Positions 7,443 through 16,129 are shown, counted from the first letter of the stretch. The stretch is 64,000 nucleotides of DNA from Hymenobacter translucens (GCF_020685205.1 NZ_JAJERB010000012.1:1-64000), one strand, 5' to 3'. The notes: generated by a model not told the origin, from the sequence alone. Program-made: numbers and translations.

Positions 7443-8495
7443 CTACGCTAAACGCAAGGCGTTTAGGTCGTAGGCGTAGGTTTGGTAGCTGATGATGTTT
7501 TTCTGGGCCTCATTATCCTGCCAGGCTTTCTCTTCATGGCTGAGGTCCTCAATTTCGCGGCGGGACTTGCGTCCCAGACGTTGCAGCACGACGGCCAGCA
7601 CGTGACGTTCAGACTCGCTGAACACATCCATGTTGGGTTTACGAGCTGCTTTATAAGCCAGTACCGGCGCGCCGTTGTCGGACTGCACCAAGCTGGGGTG
7701 GAAGCCCGCGGTAAGTTGACCCCGCTGCACCATTTCCTGCAAACGCTGCCCGTATTCCTGCGGAACGGGGCCGTGCTGCACAGCGCGGTAACGCTGGCCG
7801 GTGATGGCCCGGGCGGTGAGGCGGTAGTGGTAGAAGTCGGAATAGAAGAGCAGCTTGAGCAGCCGCACTTTGAAGAGGTTGTCGAGGTAGTTGAAGAAGA
7901 ACAGCACCAACTCGGCGAACTTCTCCGCGTCGGGCGTAACGTAGCCGGTGTACTGGTCGGGTTCTTCGACGGTGATGGGTGGCGTGCTACGAATCATGAA
8001 GCCACCAACCCGGTGCGATACTCCTTCCTGGTCGATTAGCTCCAGCAGGCGGTTCACCAGCTTCAGGTATTCGTTGGGGCGTAACTCGCCGCGCTTTTCT
8101 TCCACCATTCCCCGGAACGTGCTCGGGTTGCTGGCCAGGCGCAACAGGTTGGCCGTGGAGGCACTGGGTACTTCGCCGTCTTCGTAGTGGCGGTACTGAT
8201 TAGCGCCCAAACCCAGGAATAAAGACATACGGGCGGCGGTCAGGTCGTACCGCTCGCGCATAGCGCGGATTTGCTCAGGAAATAGGATGGCATGCTTCTC
8301 CCGGTACTGGTTGTAGACCTGGGCGGTGTTGAGATTAGCCAACTCGGGAGTAACAAAACGCTCGCCGGTATCCTCGCACTCGTAAAAGTGGTACGTATAG
8401 TCGTAGCTCTCCTTGCGAAAAACCTGGGCATCGGATTCCCAGCGCAGGATGGCGTAGCCGTCGGAGAGGGGGCTTTCGATTCTAGGCTGAATCAT
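7443..8495 (-). CDS. Antitoxin with MqsA-like HTH and Panacea (SocA/DUF4065) domain
   Basis: A 350-residue two-part protein. The N-terminal 130 residues resemble the MqsA/YgiT antitoxin: a reduced CxxTGE metal-site remnant near 40, then a Xre-type helix-turn-helix (LFPEQIRAMRERYDLTAARMSLFLGLGANQ is the region, about 70-100). The C-terminal part, about 190-320, is a Panacea/SocA domain (KLLFYSDFYHY, ITGQRY, QHGPVPQEYG), a fold known to neutralise many unrelated toxins. Its start overlaps the stop of the upstream small gene by 14 bp, the arrangement of a toxin-antitoxin pair in which the toxin is made first. The HTH probably represses the shared promoter. Confidence 0.8.
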   Translation of the reverse strand: MIQPRIESPLSDGYAILRWESDAQVFRKESYDYTYHFYECEDTGERFVTPELANLNTAQVYNQYREKHAILFPEQIRAMRERYDLTAARMSLFLGLGANQYRHYEDGEVPSASTANLLRLASNPSTFRGMVEEKRGELRPNEYLKLVNRLLELIDQEGVSHRVGGFMIRSTPPITVEEPDQYTGYVTPDAEKFAELVLFFFNYLDNLFKVRLLKLLFYSDFYHYRLTARAITGQRYRAVQHGPVPQEYGQRLQEMVQRGQLTAGFHPSLVQSDNGAPVLAYKAARKPNMDVFSESERHVLAVVLQRLGRKSRREIEDLSHEEKAWQDNEAQKNIISYQTYAYDLNALRLA

Positions 8496-8886
8496 CGGTT
8501 GGGGGCAAAGGGTGAGGCTTGCGCTTCAGAGGATAAATGATGGAATGCTCGGCCAGATGAAAGGAAATACAGATAACCGAACGGCTGGGGCGTCCTAAAT
8601 GTACTTTGATGTAGATTTCGTAGCCGCGAAGCTCGCGGCCGAACACCCAAACGGGCGGGTTTCCAGCCTGCTGATTAGGCGTGGGACCCTGGAAATAATC
8701 GGTGGATTCCAACTCAAGCAGGCAGCTGCGAACATTGTCGCCGTTGATACCGAGCTTGAGTAAGGTTTTTGAGCTGTTTTTGTCACGGTCGACGATTATG
8801 AAACCGAAGAACTTGAGCTTGTCCTTGAACTCGCGGAGGTATTCGGCGACCTCACGAAGCGGGGGAACTGCGCTGGGTATATTCAA
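8482..8886 (-). CDS. MqsR-like toxin of a Panacea toxin-antitoxin pair
   Basis: A 134-residue protein placed directly before, and overlapping, the Panacea-domain antitoxin. The order of elements (a helix with LLKLGINGDNVRSCLLELESTDY, then a beta region with GYEIYIKVHLG and VICISFHLAEHS) resembles MqsR-family mRNA interferases of the RelE-like fold, but the match is by eye. The only available start in frame is TTG; an in-frame stop lies four codons upstream and there is no internal ATG. A weak start would keep toxin levels low. Other Panacea-associated toxins remain possible. Confidence 0.65.
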   Translation of the reverse strand: MNIPSAVPPLREVAEYLREFKDKLKFFGFIIVDRDKNSSKTLLKLGINGDNVRSCLLELESTDYFQGPTPNQQAGNPPVWVFGRELRGYEIYIKVHLGRPSRSVICISFHLAEHSIIYPLKRKPHPLPPTDDSA

Positions 8887-8909
8887 AACTACGAAGTATT
8901 ACGCAAAGT

Positions 8910-8925
8910 TCAACTTATTAGTTGA
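8910..8925. promoter_or_regulatory. Candidate antitoxin operator
   Basis: The palindrome TCAACT, spacer TATT, AGTTGA lies 24 bp before the toxin start. It resembles the AACCT-spacer-AGGTT sites of E. coli MqsA in layout, fitting autorepression by the MqsA-like HTH of the downstream antitoxin. The link is inferred. Confidence 0.4.
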
Positions 8926-8995
8926 TGTTTTGCAATTGTAGGGATACGCACGGATAAACCACATCAGCTACGTGGGCGTTAGGAAGGGCCCGGCA

Positions 8996-11900
8996 TCAGG
9001 CAGCGTAGGCGTCTTCTTCGATAAGGTGACGAACCAGGCCAAGAGTGACCAGGGTATCGAGTAGCGGCTGGACGCGAGCTGGGCCTGCTCCGCGAAAGCG
9101 CTTGGCCACCTGGGCGGCTGTGAGGGGCATTTCGGCTAGCTGGATAGCCGTGCGAAGGGCTTGCATCTGCTGGGCGAGGTCCTGGGGCCAGGCGTTGGAG
9201 GCCTCTCCTACCCCGTTCACAGGTAGCGCTGCGGCGTCCGATAACTTGGTGGCTTTGTTGCCTTTGGCCGCCGCAGTGGGCGCAGGCAGGATAAGGCCGG
9301 CCTGCACGGTTTCGGGGGCCTGATAAGCGGGGCGGAGGTAACGGACGTGACCCCCTTGCTCCTCGCGGGCGCGCTGGTGGTTGAGGTGCACCAGTCGCTG
9401 GAGCAGTTCGGGAGCAGACAAGTCAGTAGGCCAGCCGTAGGCTTCGGCCACGGCGGTATCGAGCTGCTGGTGGAGACTGAGCACCACGGCGGCCAGGCCG
9501 TGCTGGTGTACGGTTTCTTCCTTGGCCGTAAGGGGCTGGCCGGCGCGCAGCTTCTCGACCACGTTGTAGAGGTCGGTGAGGGCCAGCGTGGGATGCAAGG
9601 CCTGCTGGCGCTTGCGGTGCGCATCCAGCGCCTCGGCCAGTGCCCGGATGCGCTCTTGCTGTTCTACTGTGGCTTTGGGGAAGGGAAACGGTTGAAAGCA
9701 GCGGGAGCTCGTGTATACGGAGTCGTTGCCGACACCAAGCCAGCTACCACTAGCCATTGCCCATTCAACGTGAATTCGGCTTGACAAGACCCCTAAATTG
9801 TACGCATCATCAAAAGCAATATTGACAAGCTTGTGGTCTGGGGCTATATCGACATCCAGAAATTGAAATATGCGGTGTTTGGCCGTTTCTGGTGTGGCAA
9901 TGTAGCGAGTCAGACCTTGTGTGGCCGCACGTAAGCCTTTGCGGGTTTCGCCGAACTGCCACCAGATTTCCTTGAGCTTTTTGCGGTTGTTTTGGTCGCG
10001 GTCGGGCTTAACGTGGGTATAGACGTGCTGGTACACGGCCGGATAGTCGCGGATGACATCGGCTTCGTTCAGGCCAAACAAGTCAATAAGGTACACGCCA
10101 CGCGGCCGGGCGGTCAGGTCTTTGCCGTTGCGGTAGGGCCGGATGCGGGTTGCAAGGCCAGCCACCGTGCCCAGGCCCAAAGTGTGGGCCTGCGCCTCAG
10201 TCACGATAAAGCCCGCACCGGCCAGCATCATGCCGTTGCTGGAAACGCCTTCATTCGCCTTCAGCGCTTTGACCCCAGCCACGTCGGCCCCCACCGTAAA
10301 GTCGGCGTTGATAATGCCCTCGCTTTCCACCAGCTCCACGGTGTGGGCATCGTCTTCGTCGGTGACCGACTCGCGCACCAGGGTGGCCAGCTTGCCCACC
10401 TGGGTGCCGGCCCGGCCTACGCTCATGGCGATGCGCACGGCCGCGCCGTTGGCACTATCCACCCACGGGTGGTCGGCAATGGCGAACGTCAGCGATAGCG
10501 GCGGAGCCGCATCGAGGTGGCGCTGGATGAGGCGGCGGTTAAAGGTTTGGGTAATGGAGTTGGTGGTGATGAAGCCGAAGGACTCGGCCTGACCCTGCCG
10601 CACTGTCTCAGCGGCCCGCTCCCACCAGTACATCACCAAGTCGGCGGACTCGTCCACTTTGCCCTTGTACACTTTGCGCAGCGTATCCACGTAGGCGTCG
10701 CCCAGCGCGCGGCGCATGGCTTTATCGCCGACAAACGGAGGGTTGCCGATGATGAAATCAGCCTGGGGCCATGCGGCAGGCCCGGCCTGGGTAAAGTCGG
10801 GTTCGTAGCTCAGTACGGCATCCTGCTGGCGGATATTCTGGTAGCTATCGAGTAGGGGCTCGGCCAGCTGGGTGAGGCCGTGGGTGCGCAGGTGCCACTG
10901 CAGGTAGCCGATGCGCAGCACCACGTCGGCAATGGCGGCGGCCCGCGGGTTCAGCTCCAAGCCCAGCAGCTGGCGGGGGGAGACGGTGGTGGCCCCACCC
11001 AAATCGAGCAGGCCCGACTGGCCGAAGCGGTTGATGGCCGTAATTACCTCCCCTTCCAGCCGCTTGAGGTGTTCCAGCGTGACGTAGAGAAAGTTGCCGG
11101 AGCCGCAGGCTGGGTCGAGAATCTTGACCGTGGTGAGGCGGGTGAGGAAGCGCAGCAAGTCTTGGCGGGCGGCTCGCTCCCCAGCCGGGCCGGCAGTTTC
11201 GTCGAGGCGGCGGGCGCTGGCGGCCTGAGCGGCGGCCCACTCGCGGCGCAGGGGCTCCAGCACGGTGGGCAGCACCAGGCGCTCCACGTAGCGGCGCGGG
11301 GTGTAGTGCGCCCCGAGGCTGTGCCGCTCTTTGGGGTCGAGGGCGCGTTCGAGCAGGGTGCCGAAGATGGCGGGTTCCACTTCAGTCCAGTCGGCGGCAG
11401 CGGCACGCAGAAGCAGGTGAATCTGGGGCTCGGTGAGGGGCAGCGTGGTGGCCTCGTGAAAGAGTTGGCCGTTAAAGCGGCGCAGGCGGGCCCGCAGGTC
11501 GCCGGAGAAGCCACCGGTGTCCATCGTATGCCAGAGGCTTTGCAAGGCGTCGGGCAGCAGCTGGCGCAATTCCGGAGTGCTGGCATACTGCTGCAGCAAG
11601 CCGGTGAAGCTGGCGCGGGGAATCAGTTCTACGTCCTCAGCAAACATAGTAAACAGGCAGCGCATCAGGAACTGGGCCACGGCCTCGGAGGCATGGCCAG
11701 CGGCTTCGAGCTGCTTGCTCAACTCGGCCAAGTGAGCAGCGAGCTGACGGGTGACCTGGGCCGCGCGGCGGCTGGGGTCGAGCTGCTGCGGGTCGGTGAA
11801 GAGCAGAGCCAGGCGCTGGCGCACTACTTCGTCTTCGAGGGCGGTGAGCGGGATGCGGAAGGCCTCGGTGCCGCCGCCGGCGGGTAGCGTGGGCTTGTAG

Positions 11901-12448
11901 CCGGGAATGCCGGTGAGCAGGTCGAGGAACTGCGTGAAGCCTTCGGCGGTACCGGCGAAATTGGCGTAAAGGTCGAAGCAGTGGCCCACGTCGGCCACGA
12001 TGACGAAGGGCGGGCGCGGCTCCTGTGCGGGCAGGGCCTGCACATAGCGCAGGGCCTGGTTGCGGGCCTCGGTCATCATCAGGTCCCACTTGCGGGTGCC
12101 GCGGACGGCGTGCCCCCGGCGGCGACGCTCCTGGGGTGCCTGGCCAAGTGCGGCCGCGTCGGCGGCATCGGCCCGTTGCTGGTCGTCGGGTGAGTTGGTG
12201 CCCTGCTTGGTTTCGAGCACGAAGCAGCCGCGCTTGTAAAGGTCGAGACGGCCGGTGCTTTTTTTGGCCCCATCCTGAAACGTGACAGCCCGCTCGTACA
12301 CATAGGCATCCTGGGAAGCTAGCTCGCCGGAGGGCTGTGGTGGCTCGACGCCAAGCAGGGCGCAAAGCTCGTGCAGGAAGGCTTGGTAATTCGCGCGCTC
12401 GGCGCCGCCGCTGCGCAGCCAGCGGGCAGCAAAATCAGAATAGGTCAC
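8996..12448 (-). CDS. MmeI-like type IIL restriction-modification enzyme
   Basis: A single 1150-residue chain that should both methylate and cut DNA. The N-terminus has an endonuclease site GRLDLYKRGCFVLETK with D69, E79 and K81, the D-x9-ExK spacing of MmeI-type enzymes. A helical region follows, then an adenine methyltransferase with SAM motif DPACGSGNF at about 443 and catalytic NPPF at about 567, and a target-recognition region with the family-typical RPYRNGKDL at about 770. In such enzymes one-strand hemimethylation provides protection, so no separate methylase is needed, and none is seen. It sits downstream of the toxin-antitoxin pair on the same strand. The recognition sequence cannot be read from the protein by eye. 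Confidence 0.88.
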   Translation of the reverse strand: MTYSDFAARWLRSGGAERANYQAFLHELCALLGVEPPQPSGELASQDAYVYERAVTFQDGAKKSTGRLDLYKRGCFVLETKQGTNSPDDQQRADAADAAALGQAPQERRRRGHAVRGTRKWDLMMTEARNQALRYVQALPAQEPRPPFVIVADVGHCFDLYANFAGTAEGFTQFLDLLTGIPGYKPTLPAGGGTEAFRIPLTALEDEVVRQRLALLFTDPQQLDPSRRAAQVTRQLAAHLAELSKQLEAAGHASEAVAQFLMRCLFTMFAEDVELIPRASFTGLLQQYASTPELRQLLPDALQSLWHTMDTGGFSGDLRARLRRFNGQLFHEATTLPLTEPQIHLLLRAAAADWTEVEPAIFGTLLERALDPKERHSLGAHYTPRRYVERLVLPTVLEPLRREWAAAQAASARRLDETAGPAGERAARQDLLRFLTRLTTVKILDPACGSGNFLYVTLEHLKRLEGEVITAINRFGQSGLLDLGGATTVSPRQLLGLELNPRAAAIADVVLRIGYLQWHLRTHGLTQLAEPLLDSYQNIRQQDAVLSYEPDFTQAGPAAWPQADFIIGNPPFVGDKAMRRALGDAYVDTLRKVYKGKVDESADLVMYWWERAAETVRQGQAESFGFITTNSITQTFNRRLIQRHLDAAPPLSLTFAIADHPWVDSANGAAVRIAMSVGRAGTQVGKLATLVRESVTDEDDAHTVELVESEGIINADFTVGADVAGVKALKANEGVSSNGMMLAGAGFIVTEAQAHTLGLGTVAGLATRIRPYRNGKDLTARPRGVYLIDLFGLNEADVIRDYPAVYQHVYTHVKPDRDQNNRKKLKEIWWQFGETRKGLRAATQGLTRYIATPETAKHRIFQFLDVDIAPDHKLVNIAFDDAYNLGVLSSRIHVEWAMASGSWLGVGNDSVYTSSRCFQPFPFPKATVEQQERIRALAEALDAHRKRQQALHPTLALTDLYNVVEKLRAGQPLTAKEETVHQHGLAAVVLSLHQQLDTAVAEAYGWPTDLSAPELLQRLVHLNHQRAREEQGGHVRYLRPAYQAPETVQAGLILPAPTAAAKGNKATKLSDAAALPVNGVGEASNAWPQDLAQQMQALRTAIQLAEMPLTAAQVAKRFRGAGPARVQPLLDTLVTLGLVRHLIEEDAYAA

Positions 12449-12473
12449 GGGTAGAAGGCTACTTTGCCTCGTC

Positions 12474-12499
12474 GCCTTCTCCGGGCGGAAGGAGAAGGC
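12474..12499. promoter_or_regulatory. Leader hairpin of the type IIL gene
   Basis: Perfect 9-bp arms GCCTTCTCC and GGAGAAGGC with an 8-base loop, 26-51 bp upstream of the R-M start codon. It is too close to the gene, and lacks a T-run, to be a terminator. It may be an operator, or a leader hairpin limiting translation. Confidence 0.35.
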
Positions 12500-13110
12500 A
12501 ATGGAGAGCGAAAGATTGGGATGGCGGTCAGGCAGCTAAAGTACAAGACTGCGGCGCAGGCAGCAACTAATCGTTTTGATGTATTCATGCCGTGAACACC
12601 TTCATTTAATTCTAGCTTATGAAAAGTGGTTCAATGTGGGTTAAACGGCGTCTGGGCAAACTGTGTATGAGCACGCCAGGTGGTTAGGTTGGGCCCAGGC
12701 CCGGTCCCAATAGACTGCTACTGCTTTTCCGAGTTCAGTGGGTTAGCAGCGAAAGGATAACTATTGTAAGCTGCCGACTCTGCTCGACCGTCCGGTGCGG
12801 ATTTGCTTGTCTAGGTTTACGAAGCACAAGAATCAGCTGTTCTGCCCCAAAAACAACTCATCAAACAGCTGACGCAGCTCGCAGAGACTTCTTTTAACAC
12901 AGTTAGTAAACTTGGTTGCACAGAGCGAAAGGATAGAAAGGGTAAGCCGAAGTTGAACCTAGGAGTTTCCATCTGACGGAGAAGAGTGAGTAAAACCAAC
13001 ATAGGAGGCTGCAAACGCATACCATTTCTACCCTTTACTGGCAGGCTGTTGGGTCAGTAGTAAGTACAGGCGGGACTGCTTAGTAATCTGTTCCAGAAGT
13101 ACCATGCTGC
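12500..13110. other. Non-coding stretch left of the replication origin
   Basis: About 600 bases without a convincing gene. Two short minus-strand frames (67 and 62 codons) show no domain, no plausible start context and no conserved character, so I leave them out. No clear repeat or terminator was seen here; the first iteron-like element begins at 13118. Confidence 0.5.
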
Positions 13111-13117
13111 ATTGCGG

Positions 13118-13307
13118 CTTATAAAACCTATTAGTTCACGTATTGGGTAAGCCGAACTGTAATCCGATGGGTCGGCTAAAGAATAGGTTTTATAAGTGCA
13201 GGGGGTGCCATAGATGCTACTACCTTGCCTAGCGATGCCCACGGGGTCATGCCAAGAGTCGCTGAAGAAGCTGTTGTGAGCTTCCTACGAGACTTATAAA
13301 ATCTATT
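13118..13307. repeat. Outlying iterons in mixed orientation
   Basis: Three copies of the origin repeat lie apart from the main array: inverted at 13118-13132 (CTTATAAAACCTATT), direct at 13182-13196 (AATAGGTTTTATAAG) and inverted at 13293-13307. The first two form an inverted pair around a GC-rich centre. Such outlying inverted iterons in Rep_3 plasmids often serve copy-number control by Rep pairing; that is inference here. Confidence 0.7.
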
Positions 13308-13370
13308 AATGAGCCCTGATTGAGCTTTCCGCATGGTTTATAGGTTACCTTTGAGGTATACAGGAATGTT

Positions 13371-13480
13371 CTAAATAGTAGAAAAAGGTAAAAAATTCTT
13401 TAAAAAGTGCAATCCCATTTTGTGCTTGTTTAGACTCCCTTTTTTGTTGTTTTCGTTCGGGTATCGCCCTAAACCACCAC
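13371..13480. other. AT-rich tract, candidate DNA-unwinding element
   Basis: A run rich in A and T tracts (GTAAAAAATTCTTTAAAAAG, CCCTTTTTTGTTG) between the outlying iterons and the tandem array. Its position and composition fit an origin unwinding region. No clear DnaA box was recognised. Confidence 0.4.
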
Positions 13481-13590
13481 TTTATAAGCTTTTGTACTCT
13501 AGCTTCAACAAGCTTGTGAGTATTTTAAGTATTTAAGGTATTTGCAGGGCTCGCAACTTTTTGTACCTCAGTATCTTAAGCGGCTTTAGT

Positions 13591-13912
13591 AATAGGTTTC
13601 ATAAGCGGGGTAATAGGTTTCATAAGCGGGGTAATAGGTTTCATAAGCGGGGTAATAGGTTTCATAAGCCAAATTAATAGCTTTGATAAGCTAACTAATA
13701 GAGGTGGAATCCATGGCTATCATTACACCCTATGCTGGCGAACTAATAGATTTTATAAGTCACTGGTGAAACAACGCTCCTGAAGCTCCCTTCTGACCGG
13801 CTGCGAACTAATAGCTTTTATAAGTCTAACTAATAGCTTTTATAAGCCTCGCCGAAAACTCGCGACCAGCTAACTAATAGGTTTCATAAGTCTAACTAAT
13901 AGCTTTTATAAG
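13591..13912 (+). repeat. Iteron array of the replication origin (oriV)
   Basis: Ten direct copies of AATAGSTTTNATAAG-type repeats (consensus AATAGGTTTCATAAG or AATAGCTTTTATAAG), usually preceded by CT and followed by TC or C. Starts are 13591, 13612, 13633 and 13654 (exact 21-bp period), 13676 (22 bp on), 13745, then pairs 13810/13832 and 13876/13898 spaced 22 bp. A degenerate copy lies at 13697. The 21-22-bp period places each repeat on the same helix face, as expected for Rep_3 initiator binding. The array ends 105 bp before repB, so it probably also autoregulates it. Confidence 0.9.
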
Positions 13913-13984
13913 TCAGCACCACCACAGGCATTCCGGCTGCTCATAGATTCAGGATTTGGCTCTATTAGTTTCCGATTTAAGCCG

Positions 13985-13992
13985 TATGTTTG
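13985..13992 (+). promoter_or_regulatory. -7 box of the repB promoter
   Basis: TATGTTTG matches TAnnTTTG and lies 25 bp before the repB start codon. No well-spaced -33 element was found, so the promoter may be weak or depend on bound Rep. Confidence 0.45.
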
Positions 13993-14017
13993 CTTGGTAT
14001 CACCCCAGTAGCTGCGT

Positions 14018-14947
14018 ATGGCCGCGCCCGAATCCACCGTCCCGATAGAAATTCGGCAGCATAACGCGCTGACGACGGCCCGCTACGAGATGAGTGCCTG
14101 CGAGATGGACATCGTCTTCTCGCTCCTCTCTAAGCTCACCAAGCAGGACAAGGCCGGCACCATCTACGAAATCCGGGTCCAGGAGCTGATGGAGATGACC
14201 GGGCGCACCTGGAACTACAAGCAGCTGCTCGAATCCACTGAGAACCTCAACAGCCGGGTCTATCACATCGAGACCGGCAAAACCCTGCTGCAGGTGAGTC
14301 TGCTGGCCTCGGCGCTGTACCGCAAGGGCGAGGGCACCATTGAGCTGGAGATATCCGAGCGCATGCGGCCTTTCCTCATTGACCTGAAGAGCAACTTCAC
14401 GTCTTACCGCCTGCAGGCTGCCTTTAGCCTGAGCAGCAAGTACGCCAAGCGCATCTACCAGCTGGCCTCGCAGTGGAAGGACATCGGGGAGACTAAGACC
14501 TACTCCCTGGATGAGTTCAAGGGCATGCTCAAGCTCAAGGACCCAGCTGGTAAAGAGCCCGAGCAGTACGCCCAGATTTCCTCCTTGCAGAAGTACGTGC
14601 TCGACGTGGCCACGACGCAGATAAACGAGCACACCGACTTGCGCATCAAGTACGAGCTCCTGAAAAAGGGTCGCTCCTTCCAAAGCATCAAGTTCTACGT
14701 CAACACCCAGGTACCTCAGCAACTGCCTATCCCCTTCGAGCTGGAGGCCGACGACGCCAAGATGCAACTGGCCCGCAAACACCTCGAAACCCTAGGTATT
14801 GCCGAACCCAAGCTGGTGCAGGAGATTCTGCAGTCGCCCAAGCACGTGGATGCCTTGTTTGCCTTTATCTACAAGCTGAAGACTGATAAAATCAAGGCTA
14901 CCAAAAATCCGGGTGGCTTGTTTCTGAAGATGCAAGGCTTGCGCTAG
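14018..14947 (+). CDS. repB: Rep_3 family plasmid replication initiator
   Basis: A 309-residue protein with the two winged-helix domains of the Rep_3 (RepB/RepE-like) initiators. The N-terminal domain has RQHNALTTARYEMSACEMDI and a typical LLSKL...EIRVQEL stretch up to about 125; the second domain has SSKYAKRIYQLASQWKD at about 145-160 and YSLDEFKGML after it. Such proteins bind iterons as monomers to open the origin and act as dimers on their own promoter. The immediately upstream iteron array fits. About 90 C-terminal residues extend past the second domain, with no recognised function. Confidence 0.93.
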   Translation: MAAPESTVPIEIRQHNALTTARYEMSACEMDIVFSLLSKLTKQDKAGTIYEIRVQELMEMTGRTWNYKQLLESTENLNSRVYHIETGKTLLQVSLLASALYRKGEGTIELEISERMRPFLIDLKSNFTSYRLQAAFSLSSKYAKRIYQLASQWKDIGETKTYSLDEFKGMLKLKDPAGKEPEQYAQISSLQKYVLDVATTQINEHTDLRIKYELLKKGRSFQSIKFYVNTQVPQQLPIPFELEADDAKMQLARKHLETLGIAEPKLVQEILQSPKHVDALFAFIYKLKTDKIKATKNPGGLFLKMQGLR

Positions 14948-15023
14948 TAGGACAGGGAAGGAGCTTGTATGTTGCCCAACTGTTCAGAGAACGGAACTGG
15001 TATCTCATGGTAGCTGAGTGGGG

Positions 15024-15069
15024 CGGACGCTCGTTGTCCGGCATGCCGTCTTGGCACGGTGGAGCGTCC
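15024..15069 (+). terminator. Possible terminator of repB
   Basis: Arms GGACGCTC (15024) and GAGCGTCC (ending 15069) enclose a further short CCGGCATGCCG palindrome and are followed by CGTTTTCC. It lies about 75 bp after the repB stop. The long loop makes this less certain than the next stem-loop. Confidence 0.4.
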
Positions 15070-15203
15070 CGTTTTCCTCAACAATGGAAACCAAGGAGCT
15101 AGGGAAGGCTGATTACCTATACAGTCAATGCCACAAACTCGGCCTTGGTCAAAAGTTTAGTACAAAGGCTAACCGGGACAATTAAGGGGTTCCTAACCAA
15201 AGC

Positions 15204-15243
15204 CAACAAAGCGTTTCCTTCTTGCGATGGAAACGCTTTGTTG
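15204..15243. terminator. Stem-loop between repB and the hydrolase gene
   Basis: Perfect 15-bp arms CAACAAAGCGTTTCC and GGAAACGCTTTGTTG with a 10-base loop. It lies between two convergent genes, where a bidirectional terminator is expected, although the T-content sits in the arms rather than in a tail. The rest of the 350-bp interval holds nothing else recognisable. Confidence 0.6.
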
Positions 15244-15299
15244 TTGCCCGTTAGAGCAGTCAGTCGTCAGGATTTGATTCCCGAACTATACGACCGGCA

Positions 15300-16067
15300 T
15301 TAGAAGAAATAGGCTTCTCCGTCCGCAGGTACCAACACCTGGTTGGTCATGCCCTTTTCGGCGGCGAAGGCGCGCAACTGCTGGCGCGAGAGCGTGGCGT
15401 GGTTGGTGGCTTCCATGTGGGTGGAGACGAGCGTGGCCCGGGGCAGCGCCTGGTGCACTGCGTAGACATCCTCCTGATTCATGACGATGGAGCCGAGTCC
15501 GGTGATTTGGTTGTCGCCCGCGTTGAGCACCACCACCTCGGGCTGGTACTGCCGCAGGTTGTTGGCCACGTCCTGGTTCCAGACCGTGTCGCCGGCGATG
15601 TAGAGCGTCTTCTCCTCGGGATGCGTAAACACCACGCCGGAAACCTGCCCGAGCATTTCCCCCGCAACCGCCATGACGGCGTCGCTGCCGTGCTGGCCCG
15701 GCGTCTGGGTCAGCGAAACGCCGTTGAAAGTAGCGCCCTGAATCAGGCGCACATCGGTGAAGCGCTGCGAGCGAATCAGCGCCTGGTCCTGGGCGTGCTG
15801 GGTGAAGACGGGCAGGTGCTTGGGCAACTGGGCACTGGCGGCCTCGTCCCAGTGGTCGAAGTGGGTGTGGGTGACCACCACGGCGTCGACCTGCGTGTAG
15901 TCCTGCACCGGGCCGGGCAAGCCAACGGTGGGGTTGCTCAGGTGGCTGTTGGGGGTGCCGGGCAGCCCGGGGAAGACGCCCTGGTCGGCGAACATGGGGT
16001 CAATGAGAAATTTAACGCCGGCGTAGTCCAGGCGAAGCGTTGAGTGGCGAACCAGTTGAAGCTGCAT
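15300..16067 (-). CDS. Metallo-beta-lactamase-fold hydrolase
   Basis: A 255-residue MBL-fold protein of the UlaG-like/YtnP-like type that hydrolyses an unknown ester or phosphoester. Metal-binding motifs are visible: THTHFDHWD at 66-74, GQHG at about 124, AGDTV at about 156, and a late histidine in STHMEATNH. There is no signal peptide, so it is cytoplasmic. It lies 62 bp downstream of a TetR-family gene on the same strand, with a candidate TetR site in that gap. The substrate cannot be inferred; control by TetR suggests a small toxic or signalling molecule. Confidence 0.85.
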   Translation of the reverse strand: MQLQLVRHSTLRLDYAGVKFLIDPMFADQGVFPGLPGTPNSHLSNPTVGLPGPVQDYTQVDAVVVTHTHFDHWDEAASAQLPKHLPVFTQHAQDQALIRSQRFTDVRLIQGATFNGVSLTQTPGQHGSDAVMAVAGEMLGQVSGVVFTHPEEKTLYIAGDTVWNQDVANNLRQYQPEVVVLNAGDNQITGLGSIVMNQEDVYAVHQALPRATLVSTHMEATNHATLSRQQLRAFAAEKGMTNQVLVPADGEAYFF

Positions 16068-16094
16068 GAGAAGTGGGGTAAAGTGAAAAATTCA

Positions 16095-16108
16095 GGACTG
16101 TTTGGTCC
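16095..16108. promoter_or_regulatory. Candidate TetR operator before the hydrolase gene
   Basis: GGACTGTTTGGTCC, with GGAC/GTCC arms, lies in the gap between the tetR stop and the hydrolase start. A related sequence, GGACTGAACGGTTC read on the minus strand, occurs upstream of tetR at 16771-16784. Recurrence at both places supports operator function. Confidence 0.45.
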
Positions 16109-16129
16109 AGTAAAAGGCAAAAAAAAGAG

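Noticed and set aside
12817..13242. Two minus-strand genes of 67 and 62 codons next to oriV
   Set aside because: No domains, low-complexity content and overlap with outlying iterons; probably chance frames.
13591..13912. CRISPR array
   Set aside because: Regular repeats are present, but the unit is 15-21 bp with almost no spacer, no cas genes exist, and the position before repB identifies iterons.
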